From contig JAQGDQ010000137.1 in NCBI GenBank assembly GCA_030141605.1, positions 186,001-250,000 on the forward strand: a stretch of DNA of 64,000 nt, given 5' to 3'. The notes under the pieces are model-generated. The model did not search any database, was not told where the DNA came from, and saw only the letters and a program-made list of their open reading frames with translations. The position numbers were made by a program, and so were the translations under genes. The DNA is from Tubiluchus corallicola. Taxonomy: Eukaryota; Priapulida; Priapulimorpha; Priapulimorphida; Tubiluchidae. Of this stretch, positions 40,101-55,100 are shown piece by piece (the stretch's first letter is position 1; the number at the start of each line of letters is the position of its first letter).

Positions 40101-43100
40101 CTTCACGTAAAGCTTTAATATCTGCCCTTAACTTGGCATTCTCAATTTCCAGATCATTAATCTAAAAAAAAAGAATTAAAATTTTACACGTTTACTGTCT
40201 ATAATCGTCATAAGTACAACAGTCTTCTATACTGTATGGTATTGCAAGTGACCTTGAAAGTAATGGCTTCATTTTTGACCTTTTACAACCCTTATTACTT
40301 CTGTTCTTTTTCATGGAGAATGAAAAATTGTAGCCACTTGAAAAGTAAGATCAAAATACACACAAATGTCAATATAATAACTTGAACTATAAAGATACCT
40401 TCAGTGAGTCTCTTGGAGACATAAAAAACAGTTTTTCTTCCTCTTCTTCTTCTGCATCAAATCTTTCAATCGAATTGGCGAGATTCGAATCTTGAGCAAG
40501 ATTTTCAGTTCTCAAGGGTTCTTCTTTCATCTCTTTTATTACGATATCATCAATGCCATTTTCGCTGACTGGCGATGTTGGTGTAACCTTTATGTCTGGC
40601 ACACTAACTTTTTTACGTAATTCAGCACTAAGAAAATCGATTTTTTCTTGCAACCTATGCACACAAAAAATAATCATTTCATAACACAACGATAATAAAT
40701 CATATAATACACACATGTACCAACAACAAAAATCTACCAGTTCACTCAGTATGAAATTATGAAAATTGAATTATTATAATGATTCTTAGCTTCAGATTTA
40801 TAAATTCACTGAGCATTTCAGTCTCAGTAACATGCTCGTACATTAGTTCTAAGCAAAGATACTATCACTTACATATGAAGATACAAGTCACTTGTGAAAA
40901 TGAATTTATTGAGAAATTTGTTTACCAACATGGGTAATAATCTTTTGTAAGTTACCATAGCAACAATAAACAGTGTTTGTTGTTATGGGGTTTTAAAATA
41001 TCTAAAAAGCACAATTACTTTCAGAAAATTTGCGTAAGAATGTTGAAGCTGAACTTATGCTGCACAATGAAAATGTCTTACTTGTGGGTATAAAACATAT
41101 AACATGAAACATATTATCAAAAGATTTCTAACTATATAGTGAAAATCATGTTTTTTACGATTACAGAAACGTGCACATTGACTAGCTAAAACTTAGCAAA
41201 ATGTCACAAAATAAAATGTCGAGCTTGAAATACTGTAAATCTGAGAAAGTGCAAACCAAATATTTGCAAATTGAGCTGCAAAGCAGTATTTACAAAGTGA
41301 CAATTGCAGGGAATAATTGAGCAGGTTCAAATTATGCATTCTCTAAAGTAACTGCCTGCCAGCTAAGCAATTAGATTATGTAGTTTTAATGGTGTTGATC
41401 AAAACAACACTGTCTCCAGACCGAATGCCTAGTGAAGATAATGGAGACAGCATTCGCAACTGGTGACTTTCATGTTTAATCACCATACTACTGTTCACTA
41501 AACTCGTGTTGAGAAATGCGAAGTGACAAAAGTTATTGATGCCTTTCTTTTCCTGATCACGAGTTTGCAAATTGCACTACTACAATTATCTAAGAAGCAG
41601 CTACAAAGTAACTTAATCACTAACGTAATTTATGCATCACAACTGTCTTGCAAAATTTGCAAAAATTTTAGGCACACACCATTTCTACGATTTACAGTAT
41701 GTTTTACGTAAATTCAAAATTAAAAATTACTTCTGCTTCTCAAAGATGGAGTCATTTAGTTGTGCTTCAAGTTTAGTAATGAGATCTCTAAGATTGTCGT
41801 CTTCCTCACGGAATGACGGCTTCTTTTCTACCTTTCTCCTTGTTACTGAACCATATCCCAGATCCTAAATCAACAAAAAACAACAATGCAAAAAAATTTC
41901 AACAGAAGAAATGCAAAGAATTTATCGTCTGTTATTCTAACTAACCTAGTAGCCAATAAGCAATTAAATGAGTTCCTATAAGAGTTGATTAAATAAAGAA
42001 TTTCTGGAAAGATTTTAGCACAGAGTTGATTGAGACTTGAGAAAGTAATCTCCAAAACCAACCTGTAACCCTGCTGCTAGTGTAAAAATGACGCATCAAA
42101 AAATGACTAATATAAAAAAAACAGCCAACAAAAAAGTGAGTAGAATTTTTCACTCAAGATTTGACAAAATCACAAAACATTCTTCCGCACAATATTATGC
42201 AAATATTTCATTCCAAGCAAAATTAATAATTTGGTAATACTGATTTATATTTCGCGAAACCATAAAAAGCAGGTAGCACTACGACTAGCTCCTTTCTGTG
42301 CCAACATAAAAGACAGAAAGTTGATACGAAAAGTCAAACTGAGTCAATTAGTCATATTTGGAACACCAGCAAGAGGTGACAATTTAAATGCTGGAATATT
42401 GTATATTAAGTCTGTGATATTTTATTGCCGCACTTTGTTAAAATCATTTACAGAATGCTTTAGATGCAGATGAACTTGTAAATTAGATAGAAGAATTCTG
42501 GTAACACACAACAATCTATCAACTGCTTTGACAGTTTCGTCTCTGCACAGAGCAATTGCAGTGCAATTTTAATCATCTGTATGCTCCCATTGTCTTTCTA
42601 TACATCAATTCCATAAATCAATGGCATAAAATTTCTACCATGATGTTTGGCAATGCATTACTTATTTATGTTCATAATGTTTTTGTATTTAACTTAGTTC
42701 AAATTTTTATCGGTGCTACTAAAAGATTTCTCCTGGCAGACAACAATAACATTCCTTTCTCTCACCTTTTGTTTCAGTCTATCTTACGTGTTCCTTTGAT
42801 TTTCCTCCTAATTTTTGTTGCTTACAATTATAATTCTATGCTTTGGCTTTATTTCAGTGATGCCGTAAATAACTGAGGCGTATTAACAGCTTAACTGCTG
42901 TCCGCCAAATATTATTTTCGTTTCAAAAATAAAAATATGGATTATATATAAAAGATATACATATATAAACAGTTTCATTATTATCAATGTATAGAAAAGG
43001 GTCTCACTGTTAACACTGTGGCAGGGTCAAAGCTAAAAAACTTATTTTACAAATTCGCCCGGTAAGGTAATACTGAAGTCATTTGAAGAATGAATGAACT

Positions 43101-46100
43101 GCAGGCCACATTTAACTATTAGACATAGTTCACACTTGTCTTCGGTAGCAACAAATGCAAAAAATGAAGCTATAAAAAGATTTGTAATGTAACAGTACAA
43201 CTACTTAAGTCCAATGTACTTACTTCTTTAGATAAGTCATCTATTCGCACGGTGCTGGTTTCCGATATGTCAGTTTCAATACTGACGGTACTCGTGTCTG
43301 AACCGGCACGAGCGTGACCTCGCACAGGTACAGCTCTTTTCTCCTGTTGAATAAACCAAAAATAAAACATATGCTAAATGGTATTATAATAGTTCATCTG
43401 TTACTTCATTTATTAATCACAATATGAAGGAAAATTTATTTCAGTAAAGATGCTGCTGATTTGGAAGCAACATTTACAGGTAGTGGTGACCTATGACCTA
43501 TGCAACTTATGGTAATCCGACCTTACGCCCCGAGTGCAACTTAATTAATTAATTATGCAAAACCAACTATAAGTCACAATTGCCTGTCTTTTTTAAACAG
43601 ATTAACCTTAAATCGCTATCTGTTTTGATGAATACTTCCGCAGGCAACGCCAGCACATACATGCACAACGTGTTATGAAACATGGCGCACCGACTGGAAT
43701 ATACGGGTACGAGTTGTCTTACGACCAAACCGCCAGAGCCAGTTGTGGTCATAAGTTCACGACTTCCTGTATTGACAAATGCACATTCCATGCACATGCT
43801 TTTAAAAGTCAAACAAATTTAATTGAACATGCAAAACTTCACATAACTTATGGCATGAATTTACGCAAGCCTAATATAAAACTGATTCACAAGTTCTACA
43901 CTTTACACTTTAATTTCGCATACAATTCACGGAGTTGGCATTTGATGAAGCTGCATACATAAATATTAACTTTAACTAAGCTCACCTTCATCTGTTCATA
44001 TTTGAGCTCAAGTTGTGCATACTTTTGTAGTAATGCTTGGTATTGAGACCGTTCATTGTCCAACTCGGCTTCAAATTCTGCCTTGCTTTGGTCAGCTTTC
44101 TGTCTTGCTTTATCTGCAAATTAAAGTAAACATGAACTTGGTGATACAAGGTTCTGCCGATTGTAACCTAACCAGTGTCCGATAACCTGCCCACAGTGAA
44201 CTATATAAGCACTGAAATTTTTCGTTGATAATAAATTTCAGAGTGACCTCATGATATATAATATGCATATACTAGCCCTAAAACCATATCAGTGAGCAAA
44301 GATATCATGTACTTATCAAGCTTGTAACACATTCAAGGAAATAGATATAGGCTTTCTGATTGTCCTGTGAGGACTCTCTTCAGATGTTAAGTGAAAGAAT
44401 GCAATTTGTACCTTCAAAATTTGTCCCGTGTTCCTGAAGTTGCTCCATCTCTTTTTGCAGTCTTTCATTTTCTTCCTTCAGAACTCTCACTTCCTACAAA
44501 CCAAAATGTTTCAAGTCGTCATCAAAAGAAACAGTTAGATATTTTTGTATAATTCGGTTATTTATAGCTGTTGTGATTAGGTGTTTTTATAATAATAGTG
44601 CACATCAAATAACCTGCTTCAGCTGCACTCTGATAAGGGACTAATTTTCATTTTTAATTCCCCTAAAATTGTTGATTTATTATGACGACTGATTGATAAG
44701 TTGCTGATTGGTAAGTCGTGGATTAAAGCTCATTATCTTTATTGTATTTATAACTAATCTGAAATGTGATTAGGTTTTTCACAATTTCATAATTTTGAAA
44801 AGGACAACATAACTAGCCATAAGTAACAAAGCGAGAGGAACAAAAAAATGGAAAATTATATCATTCCTTTCACCAAGAAGGTATGTTTTTAATGACGTAT
44901 GTTTGTTTGTAAGATTACGCATAAAACTCCTTAAACAATTTCCCAAAAAGCTTTGGACATATGGGGCATCGGACAAGTAACAGCCTGTAGAATTTTGTGC
45001 TGACTATAAGCTTTCACGGGAAAAATCCATGTGGCATCATAAAAGAGCGCTGTAGAAAAATTGCGAAAAACAAGAGTATACGTTATTAATGAGATGATGA
45101 CAGAACAAACGGTGATATCTTCACCCAAGTGGCTGTGTAGTTTAGTAAATGATTATGCTTTGCAAGTCTTGGGGGAAGCCTGAACTCTACTGAGCACCAT
45201 TCTAGTTTTCGACTGCAAAGCTTTTATGGCACTCTTACATAGAATGCAAAGTTTACATTGATAAGAAGTGATCGAATGTAGATAGTAATTGTAGCTGTAG
45301 AACGTACATAGTAATGGAAGTGCAGGGAATGTGTCAAGCTGTGATGACATTACATGCAAATATATTTAAACAGTAGCCCTTGTTCCATTAGACAAATGGA
45401 TGACTAGAGAAAATAAATATTGGAACTGTTGGCCAAACATAATTAGTGACGAATTGTGACAATATGATAAATTTATACATGATAAACGCTACTACTATTA
45501 CAATTAGTTTACGAAGTTTTGTGAAGAGTGAGCACGAGACAATCAGTTTTATTGATGTTGATCATGTGTCATTGATATCAACAGCATGATGACGAATTTT
45601 GAAGATGAACTGTGCAAATGTGAAGATTAAAAAAGTTTGTTTCAGTAATTGCTGATAATAACAAAGAATTGCAAAATTTTACAAATATATAATAACATTT
45701 CCTTAATCCTTGTATAATGCGCAACTGCACAAGTGCTGAATCCGGGGCATTCTATGATTACAGTGCACATCAAAAGCTGCTAAACATCCTACTGACTGTT
45801 TCAATGGCGGTAATCATTTTCGGAAACAGTCTTGTGCTTTTCATGATCTATAAATGCAGATTTTTGCACAATAAAACCAATGCACTTATAGCATCGTTGG
45901 CAGTGACAGACCTGTTGGTTGGCTTCGTGTACGTGCCAGTACTCTTGACAAACATCATAAACAATGGTTCAGTTCTACTGTTAGTTGTGGAAAGGGTCAT
46001 TTATTATTCGAGCACAAATGCAAGCATCTACCATTTATGTTTAATAGCAATGGAAAGATACACTGCGGTAATTCACCCCCTAAAATACCACATTTGCATT

Positions 46101-49100
46101 ACGACGTCCAGAATATCGGTAGCAGTTTGCATTGCATGGTTGATTGCAACGATGGAGACCGCACTGTTAACGTGGTTTCTTTTAGGAGATCGAAGTCTTA
46201 ATGAACGCAAGGTAATGGAGATGACAGATGTAGTGCTAGTCTTTGTCATTCCAGTTCTAGTGATAATCATCTTATATGTACGTATATGGAAAGCAGCTTG
46301 GAATCAGCGGCAGCGAATACGAGATGACAACATGCAAACACTGCAAGTGGTGAGAGAATTGAAAGCAACAAAAATGCTAGTTCTAGTTGTGATAGTATTC
46401 ATTGCATGTTGGCTGCCAACATTCACAGATGGACTTCCATCCTCCAAATATTGCAAAGAAATGCACAGCACTGCAAATCCAATACCTCAAATTCTTAGCA
46501 TTTTCAACAGTGCCTGCAACCCGGCTATTTATGTGGCAACTAACAGTAAATACAGGAGGGCATTTAAAAAGGTTGTGATACAATGCTTCAAAAATGGACA
46601 ATAAGAGGTCAGAGGTATCTCTGCTTTCGGGTTTTAGAGATGGACATGGCAGTATTAATGCCTGTTTACGAAAAAATGCTGTACTCAGAGGCATAGCCAG
46701 GTTCTAAAGTTAAGGGAAGAAAGCACATAAACACACGTTTATGTACTGCATCAATACACGCTCATTTCGAAAACAAGGGAGACAGGTCAAATAAAGTAAG
46801 AAGATGTTAAAAAGGCATCTATTTTGAAAAATGTGCTTGGAGTCCCTTTGCCCCTATCAGTTACCCCACTGACGGTACTGACAATTGAGAAAATGTACTG
46901 GTAAACCATTTAGCAAGTGACATGCCAACATGCTGTACACACTAATATCTCTATCACAGGTAAAGATGCTTGCTTTTTGCCCAAAATGGAAAAATTTACC
47001 TACATCTGTCACACTAGTGTAATGAGTGGTTTCTATCATGAAGTGTAAGATCAATAAAAACTTTTCATAAGTTAATAATATTTAAAGGACAAGAAAAGGG
47101 GAACCTGAAGCAGGTTTCAGAAAAATCACCTTAAAAAATTGCCTGCTTTACAGCAATTTTATGCACAAATCGTATTTGCGTTGAAAGGAATTTTCGTTTG
47201 TTTTCATTTTAAATCTCCTGCAGTGCTGTTACAAAGTTGCCATTACATGACGTTACCTACGCAAACGTAAATCAGGGGAGGACATGGCAATGTTAAATTA
47301 TGACACAAAAAACTTTGCGGGCAAATCTATATTACTTAGCATTTTACTTGCTGGAAAGACTTATGTAACTAGACTAATAATTTAAAATGTTTGTGCCAAT
47401 TGGTAAAATGTTGCTGACTCACCCTCCAGGATGCGCCACTCACTAGCCAAAAATGCATTTTAACCTTATTGACAAGATAGAGTAATTTAATCTTTTACTT
47501 AATTAGCAACATGTATGCTACGAATGCACTGATTATTTTTTCAAACTTTACTTAATGTTATCAAATCTTGTTTCAAACGATCTACCATGCACCTAGCGGT
47601 CATCACGGGAGTTTAAATTTAAATGAAATTTTTAAGCTTTATGTAAGTGAAGGGTTTTCTTGTGCTTTAATGATATCTCCCATAATATATACGAACAACA
47701 TGCTTGATACATTGATATGAAAGTATGTACGTGTATGCAAGTATGTCTTCAACTATTGTGTCATTATTTCCCTTAGGACACAAAACTGATTGGTAATAAT
47801 TTCACTAGACATAGAAAATGTACTGTTCCATCATGCAAAAATATTTTTCTATATGGCATTTTAGCTTATCAGTTAATTTAGTAGAATGACACTAGTATGA
47901 GGATTCAGTGATCACGTAAAAGCAAAAAAAAAACAGATCATATCATATTAGCCAAATGTACAACTTCAGACTTTCATTCACTCTGGATTTTAATGCACTT
48001 CCTACAACTACACTAATATTTAGGCACGTGGAAGCATAGGTCCGGTGATTTCCAACGCCACCATGGATAAAGTAAAGCAACAGATATCTGGCTAAACAGA
48101 TATACTGATAAGCACATCCAATGTAAAATCAACTTAAAAATGAAAACTTAAAGGCAGGTTTCACTGGCTTCGCAACTTCCGTAACTATTTGAAAACTTAG
48201 CCAAATTTGTGGTAAAAACTTTACGGGTATTCACCATTGTTGCCAAAAGATCGCTGACTTTGGCAAAAAATTTTAAAACGTTAAAAGTTCGTCGCCAGAG
48301 TCGCAAAATTCATCACCTTAGCAAAATTTCTCCAAACTGTTGGTAAAGTTTGGTCAAGAAAATTTATTTGTACCCTTTTATTAGATATTTCGCTTATAAT
48401 TTAATTAATCTAATATTCATATTTATTTTGAAATAGTGCTTCAAAAACAATAATACTGCATGATTGTGGAAGACTATCTCTGTGTAGTTTTTATTCACAA
48501 TGCTCTGTTTCTGGCTGTTTTCTTTAACCCTGAGGGAGGATGTATAGGAATTGAACTGGCCAAAACACCTATTCTAGCTTACAGTCTAACCTTAGAGAAT
48601 TACCTTTGACAATAAAAGACAAGTCTTAGTCTGAAACTAGCTTACAGAGTGCCAAATAGCATAAAAATGATGCTACTATATTTTCCATATAATAATGCTA
48701 CATAATATTTTTCATACAACAAAAAAAATAATTTTTCATATAAATTATGAAAAAGTTCATTTTCATAATTAGCAAAATATAATTTAAATATCTTACCTCC
48801 CCATGATTTTTAATCAGCAATTCCTTTTCACTGACCAAGTCTTTCTTCTCTTCCTTCTCTCGAGCTAACTCTTCTATGAGCCTGCGAATTTCCTCTTCCA
48901 ACTCTGCGATTTTATTCGACATCTGAATCATCTCTTCCTTGTTACCTCTAAGTGATTCAAGTTCTTGCTGTAATGCTGCCAGACTGGCGACATCTGCACG
49001 AAGTTTAGCATTCTCTTTGTTCTAAAAGTGCAAAATCAGAATTGTCAAAATGTTACTAAGTATCACTAGCCAAAAATCTCGTGTTACACCTCCAGAAATG

Positions 49101-52100
49101 TTTACGCCAATGTGCAAGCTATTGTTGAAACTAAATGTTTTGTGTCTCCATGCATCGAAACCTTTGTTAAAACAAAAAAACTTCTTTTAGAACAATGCTG
49201 GAACGTTGGGTTTTCAACACTATCAACAAAAAATTCCATTTAACAAGAAAAATAACATTTTAGTTGTACGGTGCACTGCGAAGAAAAAATAACAGAAAGA
49301 GAAAATAAGTGTAAATCCGAAAAACCACAAGAAAAGCAATAACGTCCATTCCAACTGTGTTCTTTTTATGAGTTAGCTGATATGACTTAAATCTTATTTA
49401 ACAAGGACAATCCAGTTTACATTTCACTATAGGCATTTCTGCTGTATTTTCCTGTACATTTTGTTTTCGTTCCCGTTGCATGTTTGTTTGTCTGTTAGCT
49501 AATAGGTTTGTGCAAAAACTATTTAGCCGATTTCCTGGAAACGATGTAGATGGGTGGAGCATGGGAGAAGGAAAAATCCCTTAAATTTTGATGCTGATCT
49601 GGGTCAGTTGCACTGAGCTTTGTAATAATTTAATAGACGCATTTATCATTAAAAGTTTCATCTACGATTTTGTAGTTTAGCAGATTCTTTGGCCAGTGGT
49701 GTAGCAAGTTCTTGTGGTGCCCGGGGGCAAAAAACTTCTGGTGCCCAACCTTTTTAATGTTGTGATCATTTGTTTCATGGGCTAAGCTACAAACTCTGCA
49801 CTTTTTTGCGTCCATGAGCCCCACTTTCCTTTTCCGACTTGAAAAGAACAGTTCTTTTTTGAGACTTGGTATAGGAAAGTTGCTCGTAGCATGAGTCATT
49901 AGACGTTCAGCTACAATGATCTCTGAAAACTTTTGTAACAGCTTTGTTAATTGCTAATGTTGGATTAGTAATTAATAATTAACAGTCATTAAACTCTAGT
50001 AAAATTTTGCATCCTCTCAGCCTTGCAGGGGATGATTGCCGTATTTGCCCCCCCTTTGCTACGCTTTTGCGTTTGGCTTGCAGAAGTCTACATTTTACTG
50101 AATGATATTCCAGTTATATAATGTAGTTACACATTAGGAAACAACATTAAGACGCTGAAATATAATTAGTCAATTAATGAAAAACATCAAACTAAACTCA
50201 CAATTTCATCAATCTTTTGCTGTTGTGAGATGATCCTGTTTTCTAAGCCAAGATTCTGTTTCTTCACGCCTTCAATCGACCTGGCTTCTATCTTAAGCGC
50301 CTTGAATATTTTCTTGGCGTTTCTTCTGCGAACATGACACTGAAGGCGAATAAACCCTCGGATGACTTTACGATACTGTTTGCGTACGAGCCACATTCGT
50401 ACGTTTCGCTGAAAACATAAATGCACAACTTAATGCAAACAAGAACATATTTTTCAAATAGCTGTCATTCACTAGCTTAATAATTTGCTAATTTGGCTGA
50501 AACTAGAAGTTTGCGGCACCATTATCTGAACCTTCATTTTTGAAAGGAAAACAGGATGATTTTTCATATCCTACCCCATGTTGAAGTACGGTAAAAAGTA
50601 TACATTATAAGACCTATAATAATGCCAAAGCATTTTTGCTAATTAAATAATATGTTAAAAACTTAATTAAGGGCAGACGAGCCCAACTAATGATGACTAA
50701 TAGTTGAACAAAATTTTCAACAGCACAAACATTCCATGAGCGTGTTACATGTTTTTTCAAGATTCACATGTTTGTGAAAGTGGTAAATGAAGTACACTGC
50801 TAATGTACAACCTTAACTGCGACATACAAATTTCAAGTTTACTGTTGTGTTCACACACGAGAGGTACAGCACCCGTTTTTGTCCAACACATTTCTGAGAT
50901 GGGGGCGTTAGTGTCCATCTAACTAGTGAATGAAAAATGCATGCAACAACAAAAAACTAGCCGAGCAGTTCAAGTAAGTCATTATAGAAAAAATAGTATG
51001 TGCCTCCTCAACATTTTAAAGGTAAATTATTTTGAGCTATAGTTTAATAAATATATATCTGTATATATGTGTGTGAGTTGCAGATTGAATATAAAATGCT
51101 TGAAGAAATAAAACTGATTTATTTGGAATTGTACAGCAATCTAGCACTCCTAACATGAATGTTTCATGTTTACTGAAAGTTCATAAGCTTTTTAAATGGT
51201 TAACTATCTTGTTTCATTGTATTTAGGTCTATAAAAAACATGTTACAGCCAAGATCACGGATGAAACAGAAGTGAAAATACGTATTTCCTGTTTTAAATA
51301 AAATACCTGTATGACTGTAGCTTTACAGTTTCGTAAGAGGACCTGATAGCGACGTCGTGCGTATAACCCACGTATGCGACACTGTAGTGAAACTGCAAGC
51401 TTTTGCAGTTTCGTATACTTTTGCCATTCGTAAAATCCACGCCAGTAACGCTGAATTGCAATGGCAGCTCGTGTACGTCGGAGGAAAAGCAGCAACCTGA
51501 AAATAGGAATCAATTAAATTTGACTTTATAAATTTACACTTTACAAATACACGACATAACTGAAATCAATTTCTAGTCAGCAAAATAATCAACGGAGGCT
51601 GTTTACAATTTTTAAGTAATTCCAGTGTTCAGAATAATTATTCACTCACAGCACTCTGACACAAACCAATTCCAATTTGATAGAAAAGCTTGTAACCTTT
51701 GAGCCAGAAATCCTCGCACAAATCTCTGGATTGTTATAGCTCCTTTTCTCATCTTCTGGTACTGAGTTCGCAGCAGAAAACCTTTGATGTGTTTCTGAAT
51801 CATGATTCCGCATGCTTTAAGCCTGTCAGAGCGCAACTTTTCCATGTAAGCAACCTGGCCAGCTCGAAAAAATATCTTTGTCTTTCCAAACTGAAATTTG
51901 TCTTCATCCTGTAAGATAAATTTTAGCAACTTGTTTAGTGAATAATATGATCACAAACTAGAACATTTAACTACTTTGATTTATTTTGTTAGAGGTGAAT
52001 GATAAAGTCGTCAGGATACGCACTTAGCTGTCAAGGTTGAACAACTCTGAGGTAGGTTAGCATATGGATTCATGGTCATTAGGAAAACTGCTGCCTCACT

Positions 52101-55100
52101 TCGTCGGCTCCCTACTTACTTCGTTGAAAGATTCTTTATTCATTTAGTTTTTAGTGTCTCATCTTATAACATTATCCTTTACAAATGAATTTGGTTCCTG
52201 TTCCAGCCCCAGCCGTTTACATTAAATATTTTTGCTTACAAAGTTCTACTTGTTATAAGTAGGGGTTGGCAGCAGATATAAATTTTAATTTGAACAAGTT
52301 TTTTAACTGAAATCCAAATCGAACCTAATATTATGAATTCGAATAATTTAATATTTCAATTACATTTGTTCAGTATCATTGAAACGTTTAAAACAGCATT
52401 ATATTAAGCACGATTTAGTTGTGATCATCTGTGCACAATTTTTAAAAAATTGTTCAGTTCTTACTGCAAAACAAAATCAAGCAATATGCACGATCTTTGC
52501 AAGACCGTTTTTTATCAATCAATTTGAAATTTATTCAGAAATTGTTAGTACTGCATTCGAATTCAACAAGATATAATCTTGAAATTCTATTTGATTCAAA
52601 TTCGATTTCTGTTAGTGCATGCTCACTTCTTCATCTAGGAAATGCCGCCATTATTGGTTGTCTGATTACAAAAGTGAATATTCTTTAAAAGGGCTGTTAA
52701 GTTAGGAAGAAACCCTTTTTGAATGATGCATGGCCTGCAAACGTTGCCAAAAGTCTCTGTTGTATGCTCTAGTTAAAGTGAAAACTCTCAAACTAAAACC
52801 ATGGCCTTGTTGCAATATTGTGTAATATCACCACCAAATACTAAAGAGTTCATTGTTTATGAAATCATTAGAATCATGCAACAGACTCAGTAAACATGTT
52901 TTTCAGACAAAAGCAAATTACTGTAGCTTGAAGCTAACCAACTCATAAATGAAGGAATCTCAAAATTCAAGTTCTATGGGAACTTAATGCTACATACAGA
53001 ATTTTTAAGTACGAAAGGAAATCATTTTTAGTACCTACCTGGATGAGATTTTTCAGTAGGTTTTTGCTAGTCTCTCTCATATCTTTTCGATTTATCTGGC
53101 AGCTCTTAATTAGTACCCGATAACGAGTAAAAAATTCTTTGTATGTCCACCTGTGAAATGTAAAAGTTACAAATGTATAATCAAACAACTATTAAATCAC
53201 AATTCAACTAGTTGGACTGCTTCTGCAACTCACATTCCGAATTATGCCACATAAATAAATAAATAAATCACAATTATTTAACGCAAGCAGCAACTTTTCT
53301 GTAAATAAATTTGATGTTACAAACTTTACCACAAAAATTAAACATAAACTTATCCTGACATTAATTATGTAGCCAAAATAATGAAAACATATTATACCTA
53401 CCTTGAAGGATATCCAGCAGCACTGATTCTAATAGTTTCTAACACACCACAAGCTCTTAGTTGTTGAATCGCTCGTTGTGGATCAAAAGTAAAAGCTGCC
53501 TTGTCATCATTGGGCTTGATACAGCGAACAAAATGTGGTGTTGTTGCCATTAGTGCACTCATTAGTGATGTTAATGAGCCTTTAAACTGGAAAACAATAC
53601 AATTTAATGAGTTATGAAGGAAACTCTAGTGTAAAACAATTTAGTTTAAACTTTAAACTTTATTTCATTTGCAGAAAATCATTGTGATCAAGAAATACAT
53701 GTAATAACTTCGTAAGAGGAAAATCTATATTATAGCCGTTCAGAGAGAAAAAATACATTATTTTTTAAGTTTCACTGAAAGATAGTTAGAAAAAATAACA
53801 AAGGACAGAATAGGCTAGAAACAGATATCAAACATCATACCTGATTGCCAACAGTTTTCTTGTTTGATTTTTGACTAGACCCTGTCCCTGTTTTTGACTG
53901 TGATTTAGATGACTTGACTGGCGTTTCTTTTACTTCTGCAAACAGCGTTCTCACGAGTTCACTCTAAAAAAACATAAGAAAGCATAACAAAACGTACGAG
54001 TTGAACATTGCAAAACACCAAAATATTCCTACATTATTTATTTGAGAAAGAAACAACTATATGGCAACTGCTTAACGATCAAAACTAAGTTCTGAGGCGA
54101 GGTGCATGGTCTAGTGGCATCTTGACTACCAAAGTTAAGATGACGTCGAGGCTGGTCAGGGAGTATATCGCTGAACCGCTTCAATTCTAGCTCAGGGCCA
54201 TTTCATTCACTTGGCTGTTTACCCCATGGGGGAGGATATACATACATCTGAATGTGACTGAGGTGCTTCTGTTGCTGGTTCATTAGCTCATGCTATTGAT
54301 GAGTCAGATTCCGGCCTTCCCACAACCGTCCAGTTCCTGGGTCTGGATGACAAAATAGACGAAGGTGATAAAAAAAATCATTTAAGTAGTTTCATTGCCA
54401 CTAATTACCCAGATTTTATCTCACTGAGAGAAAATGCAAATAAATTTCAACATGGCTAAGATGCATCTGCCAATTTCCTTTCAAAGGGTTATTCTTGACA
54501 AAAAGACAAGTTCCGGTCCTGCTACAACCATCAACGTGATAAATAAGCCCTGGTGTTGAGTATTGGACCCTGCTTTGCAATGTGTCAACAAACTACACAT
54601 GAACTGCAGCATTCAAAAAATCAATACAGATGACATGTTCTTCTTACTTTGCTAGTTCGTAGTACAGCCAAATGTTCTTCTATCACAGTATCACGGTTTT
54701 TGTCTAAAAAGCCGTCCACCTCATACTCCACCTTGTCAGCAAAGTGGTCAACAATAAACGATGTGTTTGACAACCTCGGCTTCATGAAGTGTTTACTCTT
54801 ACCATTGTGTTTGTCATAGAGTTTCTGGCACCAAGATTTGTCCGTTCCCTTCGGCATCTACAAAAACATTAAATGGGTTTTTGAGTTTCTTGCCTAGTCA
54901 GAAAATGGGAAATTTAGCTGTTAGTCAAAATCGAATAATGCAACTGTTTTTGCTTAGAAAATTTCTTGTAAGAGTCCTAGATTTTTCACACTTGTCCAAT
55001 GTTTACAACATCCCAGCTATCCTTTCCCTAAATTTAGTTTTGCAAGATCGATATGTATTATCATCTACTTTTATACCATCTACAAGTAACAAGATCTGCT

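Noticed and set aside
42556-42876. 106-codon hydrophobic open frame (+)
   Set aside because: Hydrophobicity follows from T-rich sequence; there is no recognisable family, no splice or codon signal, and it lies within a MYO5 intron.
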